Below are positions 1 through 5,505 of a DNA stretch of 7,629 nt, piece after piece. The DNA is taken from assembly GCA_018691945.1 (NCBI GenBank), contig JABHJJ010000042.1, forward strand, positions 1-7,629. Reading direction: 5' to 3'. The stretch comes from Candidatus Nitrosopelagicus sp. (GTDB lineage: Archaea; Thermoproteota; Nitrososphaeria; Nitrososphaerales; Nitrosopumilaceae). The notes under the pieces are model-generated. The model did no database searches. It saw only the letters and a list, made by a program, of their open reading frames with translations, and was not told where the DNA came from. The position numbers were made by a program, and so were the translations under genes. The first letter of the stretch is position 1; each line of letters opens with the position of its first letter.

Positions 1-119
1 ACTTTTCTTTTTGGTTTAGCTTTTACTTTTCTTGTTTTTGATTTAGTAACTTTTCTTTTTGGTTTAGCTTTTACTTTTCTTGTTTTTGATTTAGTAACTT
101 TTCTTTTTGGTTTAGCTTT
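1..119. repeat. 48-bp perfect tandem repeat, about 2.5 copies, coding
   Basis: Copies at 1-48 and 49-96 are identical base for base, and a third partial copy matches from 97 to 119 before diverging at 120. The array is cut by the window edge, so the true copy number is unknown. The period is a multiple of three, so units can be gained or lost without a frameshift. Each unit encodes 16 residues of the basic tail. Within a unit there are two related 8-residue halves, both ending RKV, which suggests an older 24-bp duplication. Confidence 0.95.
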
Positions 120-740
120 AGGAATAACAGATTTTATTTTTGATAATTGTGAGATAATTGATATCTCACGTTTCTTTGCTGATTCAAACTTTTTCGATAC
201 AGAATCCAGTTTTTCTTGAGTAATTTTTGTTAATTTTGTGAGTTCAGGTTTCGACTCAATATTCTTCTTGATGGTTTTTGTAACAGAATTCTTTTTTTTC
301 TCAATTTCAGAAATGGTTTGAGAAAATTGTTTCTCCATAGAGGCTCTTTGTTTGATTTCATTTTTGATTTCACCTATAGTAGAAAGTATTGAATTTAGTC
401 GGTATTCTAAACTCTGTTTTTCCTCAGAATTATCAGCAAAGTCAATTTCACTTTCAATTTGTTCTTTATTTTGAATTTCAAGGTTTAATCTTTCTTGAGC
501 AGCAGATTTTAGTCGTTGAATACTTTCCATTTGGACAAGTTTTTGACTTAGCGTTTCATTAATGTCATCAGCACTTTGTTTAAATGACTCAATTCGGTTC
601 TGGGTTGATTTTAAAGATGATGAATATTTTTTAGACATAGATTTTATTTTTTTATATTCATTTTCTCCTTTTCGTCTGATCTTACTAATTTCAGATTTTT
701 GAGAACTTAATTGTTTGAGTTTACTTCTTAACCCTACCAT
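1..740 (-). CDS. Coiled-coil protein with lysine/arginine-rich repeat tail (3' end outside window)
   Basis: The reading frame is open from an ATG at 740 down to the window edge, giving 246 complete codons and no stop, so the C-terminus is missing. An in-frame TAA at 765-767 makes 740 the first ATG. Residues about 1-205 are highly charged, rich in K, E, Q, S and I, with no cysteine and only two prolines, one early exception being the unit around residue 180. This is typical of long helical coiled coils. From residue 208 the protein switches abruptly to a basic tail of 16-residue units (KAKPKRKVTKSKTRKV), each with nine basic and no acidic residues. Such tails resemble the C-termini of histone H1 and of bacterial H1-like proteins, which bind nucleic acid; a DNA- or RNA-associated role is therefore an inference. 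There is no signal peptide or membrane segment. I do not recognise the family, and the coiled-coil call is by eye. Confidence 0.8.
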   Translation of the reverse strand, partial: MVGLRSKLKQLSSQKSEISKIRRKGENEYKKIKSMSKKYSSSLKSTQNRIESFKQSADDINETLSQKLVQMESIQRLKSAAQERLNLEIQNKEQIESEIDFADNSEEKQSLEYRLNSILSTIGEIKNEIKQRASMEKQFSQTISEIEKKKNSVTKTIKKNIESKPELTKLTKITQEKLDSVSKKFESAKKREISIISQLSKIKSVIPKAKPKRKVTKSKTRKVKAKPKRKVTKSKTRKVKAKPKRK

Positions 741-860
741 AAGATAATCAAGAATTATCGTTGCTTAAGTTATTCAGAATGTGAGGTTTTGACTTTTCTG
801 TAAAGAAAATTTACATGATTGCTTCCAAAAAATTTTTTTAGGTATAAGTGATCGTAAAAT
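741..860. promoter_or_regulatory. Divergent intergenic region with likely back-to-back promoters
   Basis: This 120-bp non-coding gap lies between the starts of the minus-strand coiled-coil gene and the plus-strand gene at 861, so both promoters should be here. On the plus strand, a purine-rich stretch followed by tttacat (about 802-816) is a possible BRE/TATA pair, which would put transcription start near 835-842. The bases GTGATC at 848-853 match the extended archaeal anti-Shine-Dalgarno complement and sit 7 nt before the ATG at 861. No convincing TATA box was found for the minus-strand gene. The BRE/TATA assignment is weak in DNA this AT-rich; the ribosome site is firmer. Confidence 0.4.
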
Positions 861-1208
861 ATGGAATTTCATCCGTCAAAAATCCCTATTTTTCAGACAT
901 TTGATGTAAAAGATGAAAAACAAGCAAGTGATATTGCACATGAAATGGTCATGATTGGATTTGACAAAGAGAACAAAGGTTTCAAAGTTTTAATGCCAAA
1001 AGAAGACAAAACAGCAGCGAAACGGATCGGATATACGGTAACTACAACCGTGACATATGCACTACGAAAAACTAATCAAGAGAGGGATGTACGTTATTGG
1101 ACATTTCATGAGAACAAAGATCATCAAACTGAAGGTATAGATCATCACCGCTATGCGATAGTTTTCGTCAGTTCTAGAGTTTTAGAGAAACTAGATTTTT
1201 CGTGGTAA
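861..1208 (+). CDS. Conserved-looking hypothetical protein, 115 residues
   Basis: A soluble protein of 115 residues that I cannot assign to a family. The ATG at 861 is supported by GTGATC at 848-853, a 7-nt-spaced match to the 16S 3' end. The sequence alternates helix-like stretches (about 18-32) with strand-like stretches (about 56-68 and 97-105), suggesting a small alpha/beta fold. There is no cysteine, signal peptide or membrane segment. Histidines cluster in the C-terminal third (H83, H88, H95, H96), with acidic residues nearby, which could bind metal, but no known motif is matched. It diverges from the coiled-coil gene and its last 18 bp overlap the 3' end of the PAP2 phosphatase gene on the other strand. 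The coding call rests on the normal start signal, the frame length and balanced composition; function unknown. Confidence 0.75.
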   Translation: MEFHPSKIPIFQTFDVKDEKQASDIAHEMVMIGFDKENKGFKVLMPKEDKTAAKRIGYTVTTTVTYALRKTNQERDVRYWTFHENKDHQTEGIDHHRYAIVFVSSRVLEKLDFSW

Positions 1209-1862
1209 GAATATTTCATCTAGTTTTAGCCTTTTTGAGACATATCCTGCCAGAAAGATTCCTAAAATTGTTCCACCAATTACATCTAATGGATAATGTT
1301 GTAGAACATAGATTCTACTTAATGACATCAGTATTGGATAAAGCCAGATTAGATGAACACCTCTAGGAAATTTTTCAGATAATACATACACCATCACAAA
1401 TGCAAATATTGTCGAACGTGCGGCATGTCCGGAAGGGAATCCTGCAGTCCAACTTCGTCCTTCACAGAAAAGTGAAAAGCTGTCTGGTTCTACCTCAACT
1501 GGGAGTTCACTTCCAAGCCAATCTAAAAATGGTCTATCTCTGTCAACTCCACATTTCACATATCCAGTCAGAATTGTAGAAATTACAAGTAAGATGAGTA
1601 GAATCATCCCAATTCTTCGAGTTTTTCTAATAATTAGGAGTATTATGCTAAATGGGAGCATTACAAAAATATTGCCAGATTCAGTTAGAAGCCACACACT
1701 ATAATCAATAGATGGATTTCCAGCAGATTTTTGAACATTAGTCATGAATTGTTTTTCAGAGTCCAAAGTTGATTCTGACATTGCAATAAAAGTACAGATA
1801 AGAAATATGGCTAGGAGTATGAAGAAGGGTCTTGATCTAATGCCAAATAGAATATTTTGCAA
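1191..1862 (-). CDS. PAP2-family membrane phosphatase (type 2 phosphatidic acid phosphatase-like)
   Basis: A 223-residue integral membrane protein with the complete three-part PAP2 signature: K103-x6-R110-P111, then PSGH at 143-146, then S182-R183-x5-H189-x3-D193. H146 and H189 are the expected catalytic histidines, and the other residues bind phosphate. Hydrophobic segments at about 11-28, 64-78, 84-101, 148-162, 169-186 and 194-209 fit the six-helix layout of the family. A longer polar loop (about 104-142) precedes PSGH. Members remove phosphate from lipid phosphates, isoprenoid diphosphates or similar substrates at the membrane; in an archaeon, a polyprenyl or archaeal-lipid phosphate is plausible, but the substrate cannot be read from sequence. 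The start is a TTG at 1862 immediately preceded by an in-frame TAA; the first in-frame ATG is residue 28 and would remove the first membrane helix, so TTG is preferred. The gene converges on the 115-residue protein gene. Confidence 0.9.
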   Translation of the reverse strand: MQNILFGIRSRPFFILLAIFLICTFIAMSESTLDSEKQFMTNVQKSAGNPSIDYSVWLLTESGNIFVMLPFSIILLIIRKTRRIGMILLILLVISTILTGYVKCGVDRDRPFLDWLGSELPVEVEPDSFSLFCEGRSWTAGFPSGHAARSTIFAFVMVYVLSEKFPRGVHLIWLYPILMSLSRIYVLQHYPLDVIGGTILGIFLAGYVSKRLKLDEIFLPRKI

Positions 1863-1955
1863 TTATATCTCATTTATTCAATAATTGACAACAATATGTC
1901 ATTTACCATCATTAATGATATGATCGGATAAACGAATTTTAACAGGAGAAATGAT
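1863..1955. promoter_or_regulatory. Divergent promoter region between the phosphatase gene and pgk, with two dyads
   Basis: This 93-bp gap must hold promoters for both the phosphatase gene (leftward) and pgk (rightward). It contains a 16-bp dyad, TGACA-acaata-TGTCA, at 1886-1901 and a perfect 12-bp palindrome, ATCATTAATGAT, at 1908-1919. The palindrome lies where a pgk TATA box would be expected for a start site near 1935-1945, and the first dyad lies where the phosphatase TATA box would be expected. Both could be operators for a dimeric regulator, but short AT-rich dyads also arise by chance, so this is a suggestion only. Confidence 0.4.
1944..1948 (+). promoter_or_regulatory. Ribosome binding site AGGAG that fixes the pgk TTG start
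   Basis: AGGAG lies 7 nt before the TTG at 1956, an ideal distance. An ATG at 1951 is only 2 nt away and opens an 8-codon frame that stops at 1977, and the in-frame GTG at 1965 is 16 nt away. The spacing therefore favours TTG as the start of pgk. Confidence 0.7.
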
Positions 1956-3173
1956 TTGTGTGTTGTGGGCATACTAACATTAGATAATTTTGATGTTAAA
2001 GGAAAAACTGTGTTACTTCGCGTAGATATGAACTGCCCAATTCATCCAGATACAGGAGAAATTTTAGGGACAAAAAGAATTGAAGAAGTAGTTGAGACAA
2101 TAAATGCACTAGATGGAGCAAAAGTTGTCGTTATATCTCATCAAGGGAGAGTGGGTAGAGGAGATTTTGTAGGAATGGAAGAACATGCAAAACAATTAGA
2201 AAAATTTTCAAATAAAAAAGTAAGGTATGTTGCAGATGTTATTGGATCATTAGCACAAGAAGAAATTAAGAAAATGAGTGATAATGAGATAATCCTACTT
2301 GATAATCTGAGATTGTGTGCTGAAGAAAATTATGAATTTTCATTAGAAGAGAGTGCAAGAACAATTATGGTACAGAGGTTAAAGGATTTATTTGACTTAT
2401 TTATTTTAGATTCTTTTCCAAGTGCACATAGAACACATCCATCATTGGTAGGCTTTGCTCAAGTGTTACCAACTTGTGCAGGTCGCTTGTTAGAGAGAGA
2501 GGTTAAACAATTAGATAATATACTTACAGTTGCAAAGTCTCCATTTACAGTGGTGCTAGGAGGAGCAAAAGTTGATGATAGACTAAAAGCGATAAAATTA
2601 CTAATCAAAAAAGAACGTGCAGACCATGTATTGCTTACTGGAGTAATTGCTAATGTCTTTTTACGAGCACAGGGAAGAATAAAATTTCCATTGAATATTA
2701 AAGATGAAGATGAGATGGTTGCAAAAGCCCATTCATTAATTGGGGAACATCCAGATGTATTCTCAACACCAGTAGATATTGCAGTGAATAAAGATGGAGA
2801 AAGAGTAGAGATAGATGTAAGAGATTTAGCAAAAGATGACGAAATATTTGATATTGGAACAAAGACTTTGGAGCATTATTCAAGAATTGTTTCAAGTGCA
2901 GGAACTGTATTCATGAGTGGACCTGCAGGATTCTTTGAAAAAGAGAATTTCCAATTTGGTACAAAATCTATGCTAGAAGCAATATCACAATCCATGGCAA
3001 CATCAATAATTAGTGGCGGACATTTGACATCTGCACTCAGACAGTATAATTTAACTGAAAAAGTAAATCACATTAGTACTGCAGGCGGGGCATTGGTAAG
3101 ATACCTGACAGGGCAAAAATTACCCATGATAAAATGCCTAGAAGATGCTGCAGAAAAACATACTAAAGATTAG
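1956..3173 (+). CDS. pgk: Phosphoglycerate kinase
   Basis: Catalyses reversible phosphate transfer between 1,3-bisphosphoglycerate/ADP and 3-phosphoglycerate/ATP in the cytosol. At 405 residues it is about full length for the family. N-domain substrate-binding motifs are present: RVDMNCP (22-28), SHQGR (61-65), DNLR (116-119) and AHR (157-159). GGAKVDD (202-208) opens the nucleotide domain, followed by DIGTKT (299-304), GPAGFFE (322-328, the conserved GPxGxFE) and STAGGA (374-379). Two positions differ from the common consensus: the ENLRF motif reads DNLRL, and the glycine triplet near the end reads AGG. I read both as lineage variation. The TTG start is supported by the AGGAG at 1944-1948; translation from GTG 1965 would lose only three residues. 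In a thaumarchaeon fixing carbon by the hydroxypropionate/hydroxybutyrate cycle, the enzyme would run mainly in gluconeogenesis. Its last 11 bp overlap the oppositely oriented end of the SUF operon. Confidence 0.97.
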   Translation: MCVVGILTLDNFDVKGKTVLLRVDMNCPIHPDTGEILGTKRIEEVVETINALDGAKVVVISHQGRVGRGDFVGMEEHAKQLEKFSNKKVRYVADVIGSLAQEEIKKMSDNEIILLDNLRLCAEENYEFSLEESARTIMVQRLKDLFDLFILDSFPSAHRTHPSLVGFAQVLPTCAGRLLEREVKQLDNILTVAKSPFTVVLGGAKVDDRLKAIKLLIKKERADHVLLTGVIANVFLRAQGRIKFPLNIKDEDEMVAKAHSLIGEHPDVFSTPVDIAVNKDGERVEIDVRDLAKDDEIFDIGTKTLEHYSRIVSSAGTVFMSGPAGFFEKENFQFGTKSMLEAISQSMATSIISGGHLTSALRQYNLTEKVNHISTAGGALVRYLTGQKLPMIKCLEDAAEKHTKD

Positions 3174-3495
3174 AATTACAATCCGAATTTGGGCAAACTC
3201 TAGATTCCTCTTTACCTAGATAAATTTCAGTATTACAAGAATTACAAGTAATTTTTTCAACATCATCGAATATCTTAAACCATTGAGTTGTGAAGTTTTG
3301 TGCAATACAACGAACTAATCCATCATTCTCAATTTTTTTGAAATCACTTTCCAAGTCATCAATTGTTTGAGATTGATCAAAAATTTCATTTTTTTTCAGT
3401 AATTCATAGATTTCATCATTATTGAAACGTAAATCTATTTCATTAAAATTTTCAAATATTATTTTTCTAATTTGAAGTACTGTTGAATTTGTCAT
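3163..3495 (-). CDS. Small winged-helix-like protein with a four-cysteine C-terminal knuckle, last gene of the SUF operon
   Basis: About 110 residues, family not recognised. Residues about 5-70 form a helical, charged region ending in a segment like LESDFKKIENDGLVR followed by a strand-like TQWFKIF, a pattern resembling a winged-helix DNA-binding domain. The C-terminus holds C84-x2-C87-x13-C101-x4-C106, which could bind zinc as a ribbon or hold an iron-sulfur cluster. The chosen ATG at 3495 lies 1 nt beyond the sufU stop, so translation is probably coupled. An in-frame ATG at 3522 would add nine residues and overlap sufU by 26 bp, and AGGA precedes it at a usable distance, so it cannot be excluded. 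Position suggests a role in SUF control, cluster sensing or delivery; that is inference. Its 3' end overlaps the 3' end of pgk by 11 bp. Confidence 0.75.
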   Translation of the reverse strand: MTNSTVLQIRKIIFENFNEIDLRFNNDEIYELLKKNEIFDQSQTIDDLESDFKKIENDGLVRCIAQNFTTQWFKIFDDVEKITCNSCNTEIYLGKEESRVCPNSDCNSNL

Positions 3496-3496
3496 A

Positions 3497-3946
3497 CTAG
3501 TATAGATTAGCAGCCTCTTCATTTAAGTTTCCTGCAGATTCAGAATCTTTCAACTTATCAACAAAATATGAATAAATTCCAAATTTGAGAGTTTTAAGAG
3601 ATAATAACGCACATTTTATTCTGACAGGACTTGTTTTGATTAGATGCTCCAGACCCAATTCAGATAACAATTCATCTTTTGTGAATTTTTTGACTTCATC
3701 AAGAGTTTTCCCTTTTATCATTTCAGTTAGAACTGAAGAGCATGCCATACAAATCGCACATCCTTTTCCATCAAATTTGATATCACTGATTTTATCACCA
3801 TCAATATTCAGATAAAGATCAATACTATCACCACATAGAGGATTACTATCATGTCTGTGTATATGAGCATCTTCAAGTTTTCCATAATTTGAAGGATTAC
3901 GAGAATATTCAATTATCATTTCAGTGTAAATTGGATCACCACTCAT
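3497..3946 (-). CDS. sufU: SufU-type iron-sulfur scaffold / sulfur-transfer protein
   Basis: A 149-residue protein of the IscU/SufU family. NPLCGD (35-40) supplies the first conserved cysteine (C38) and aspartate D40, GKGC (60-63) the second cysteine (C63), and RIKCALL (109-115) the third (C112). In SufU proteins these ligands hold zinc, and one accepts persulfide from SufS; in IscU they hold the nascent cluster. Pairing with sufS, the presence of sufB/D, and the longer spacer between C63 and C112 favour SufU. The usual GCAISxAS stretch here reads GCAICMACSS, adding C66 and C69 in a C-x2-C-x2-C pattern, which is unusual. The C-terminal 20 residues or so are polar. The ATG overlaps the sufS stop in an ATGA, and AAGGTG at 3955-3960 lies 8 nt upstream. 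It would act in the cytosol with SufS. Confidence 0.92.
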   Translation of the reverse strand: MSGDPIYTEMIIEYSRNPSNYGKLEDAHIHRHDSNPLCGDSIDLYLNIDGDKISDIKFDGKGCAICMACSSVLTEMIKGKTLDEVKKFTKDELLSELGLEHLIKTSPVRIKCALLSLKTLKFGIYSYFVDKLKDSESAGNLNEEAANLY

Positions 3947-5187
3947 AATTTGAACACCTTTGCAACATGCTGTAATGAAGAAATTAATACATCAATCTCT
4001 TCTTTTGTGTTATAAATGTAAAAACTTGCACGATTAGTTGCAGCAACATTGAGTTTTTCCATTAGTACTTGTGCACAATGATGACCAGAACGTATTGCAA
4101 CACCTTCTTTATCAATAATAGTTCCAACATCATGTGGATGCACATCGTTGAAATTAAAAGAAACAACACCACCTCTCTTTTCAGGTTCTTTTGTTCCATA
4201 CAATGTAATTCCAGGAACTTTTTTCATTTCATCTAGTGCATATTTAGTTAATTCTAATTCATGATTTCGAATATTATTCATACCAATTTTTTCAAGATAT
4301 TCGATTGCTTTTGCAAATCCAATTACATCTGCAATATTTGGAGTGCCTGCCTCAAATTTGTATGGTAAATCATTCCACGTTGTTTCATACTTGTGTACTT
4401 CACGAATCATATCACCACCTCCAAGGAATGGACTCATTTTTTCAAGAATTTCTTTTTTGGCCCATAAAACACCGACTCCAGTTGGACCTAACATTTTATG
4501 TGCAGAAAAAACATAAAAATCAGAATTTAAATCAGTTAAATCAATTTTCATATGTGGAACAGATTGTGCACCATCAATCAAAACTTTAACTCCTACAGAT
4601 CTACATTTTGAAACAATTTCTTTGACCGGAGAAATTGTTCCTAAAACATTTGACATGTGACTAAATGTAACTAGTTTCACTTTTCCAGTTGATAGATAAT
4701 CATCCAATTGCTCAAGCATTAATTCCCCATTGTCATCAATGTCAATGTACTTGAGTTTTGCTTTTTTTTCTTGAGTTAGTAATTGCCATGGAACAATATT
4801 TGAATGATGTTCATATTCTGTAGTAACAATTATGTCTCCCTCCTTAATATTATCACGTCCCCAAGCATACGCTACAAGATTTATTCCTTCAGTGGTACCT
4901 CTAACAAAAATAATCTCTTGTGAATCTTCAACATTAAGAAATTTTGCTACTTTATCCCTAGTTTCTTCAAAAGCCTCAGTCGATTCTTCAGCTAAAGCAT
5001 GAACAGCTCGATGAATATTAGAATTATGATTTTTATAATAATCAGAGATTGCATCGATAACCTGATTAGGTTTTTGTGTAGTTGCAGCATTATCAAGATA
5101 TACTAATTTTTTATTATCTCTAACTCGTCTATTTAAAACAGGAAAGTCATTTCTTAGATCCTTAAATGAACTCGTTGTTGCTTGCAT
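3943..5187 (-). CDS. sufS: SufS cysteine desulfurase
   Basis: PLP-dependent group II cysteine desulfurase that releases sulfur from L-cysteine as an enzyme-bound persulfide, leaving alanine. The 414-residue length is normal for SufS. Visible motifs in order: LDNAATTQKP (31-40); EHHSN (126-130), whose histidine stacks on PLP; the aspartate-containing DGAQS (205-209); the Schiff-base lysine K231 in SAHKMLGPTG; the active-site loop RSGHHCAQ (366-373), with catalytic C371; and TNRASFYIYNT (384-394). The RxGHHCA loop and short catalytic loop distinguish SufS/CsdA from IscS/NifS. It starts 3 nt after the Rieske gene, with a strong ribosome site inside that gene, and overlaps sufU by 4 bp, fitting a SufS-SufU sulfur-transfer pair. 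Confidence 0.98.
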   Translation of the reverse strand: MQATTSSFKDLRNDFPVLNRRVRDNKKLVYLDNAATTQKPNQVIDAISDYYKNHNSNIHRAVHALAEESTEAFEETRDKVAKFLNVEDSQEIIFVRGTTEGINLVAYAWGRDNIKEGDIIVTTEYEHHSNIVPWQLLTQEKKAKLKYIDIDDNGELMLEQLDDYLSTGKVKLVTFSHMSNVLGTISPVKEIVSKCRSVGVKVLIDGAQSVPHMKIDLTDLNSDFYVFSAHKMLGPTGVGVLWAKKEILEKMSPFLGGGDMIREVHKYETTWNDLPYKFEAGTPNIADVIGFAKAIEYLEKIGMNNIRNHELELTKYALDEMKKVPGITLYGTKEPEKRGGVVSFNFNDVHPHDVGTIIDKEGVAIRSGHHCAQVLMEKLNVAATNRASFYIYNTKEEIDVLISSLQHVAKVFKL

Positions 5188-5190
5188 TAT

Positions 5191-5499
5191 TCACACCTCA
5201 ATTAAGATATCATTATCTTCTATTTTTATTCTGTAAGTTTGTAATGGGTTTTCAGCAGGAAGGTTTTGAGGTTTACCATCATCCATATTGAATACCGAAA
5301 GATGTAACGGGCAAGTTAGTCCATTTTCTGTCAATATTCCATTAGCTAAATCAGCTTCTGCATGAGTGCATATCCTATCAGTTGCAAATAGTTTTCCATT
5401 GATATTTGTTAAGAGTAATTTTTTTTCATTATGATCAAAACTAAACATTTCACCTTGACCTAAACTACCAGTACTGCATGCCTTTATCCAATCAGCCAT
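5191..5499 (-). CDS. Rieske-type [2Fe-2S] ferredoxin within the SUF operon
   Basis: A 102-residue single-domain Rieske protein. The cluster ligands are C44 and H46 in CTHAEADL and C63 and H66 in CPLHLSVF, with 16 residues between H46 and C63. That spacing and the small size match soluble dioxygenase-ferredoxin (BphA3-like) proteins and NirD-type domains rather than the membrane Rieske subunit of complex III, which has a disulfide and an anchor helix. There is no signal peptide or membrane segment. Known relatives carry single electrons to oxygenases, but no oxygenase is near. The gene lies 6 bp after sufD and 3 bp before sufS, so it likely supplies electrons for cluster assembly or persulfide reduction; this is inferred from position. 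The ATG at 5499 has no strong ribosome site and probably depends on coupling to sufD. Confidence 0.92.
   Translation of the reverse strand: MADWIKACSTGSLGQGEMFSFDHNEKKLLLTNINGKLFATDRICTHAEADLANGILTENGLTCPLHLSVFNMDDGKPQNLPAENPLQTYRIKIEDNDILIEV
5194..5199 (-). promoter_or_regulatory. Strong ribosome binding site GAGGTG for sufS
   Basis: GAGGTG on the minus strand lies 6 nt before the sufS ATG at 5187 and within the last codons of the Rieske gene. It is one of the best Shine-Dalgarno matches in the window and fixes the sufS start. Confidence 0.75.
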
Positions 5500-5505
5500 T
5501 TTATT

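Noticed and set aside
1..119. Possible CRISPR array or non-coding satellite
   Set aside because: The copies are directly adjacent with no spacers, the period is a multiple of three, and the minus-strand frame runs through without a stop as a continuous basic tail.
794..809. TTTTCT/AGAAAA inverted repeat as a terminator or operator
   Set aside because: The arms are short and AT-only apart from one base, upstream of a gene; this is expected by chance in such AT-rich DNA.
1191..1862. Undecaprenyl-pyrophosphatase or glucose-6-phosphatase assignment for the PAP2 protein
   Set aside because: The catalytic motifs define only the superfamily; nothing in the sequence or context fixes the substrate.
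2698..2895. Small minus-strand frame inside pgk
   Set aside because: It is a leucine/histidine-rich antisense shadow of a well-supported gene.
3585..3815. Plus-strand frame antisense to sufU
   Set aside because: It is a shadow of sufU, with no start signal or recognisable protein features.
4305..4589. Plus-strand frame antisense to sufS
   Set aside because: It is a shadow; the opposite strand carries every SufS motif.
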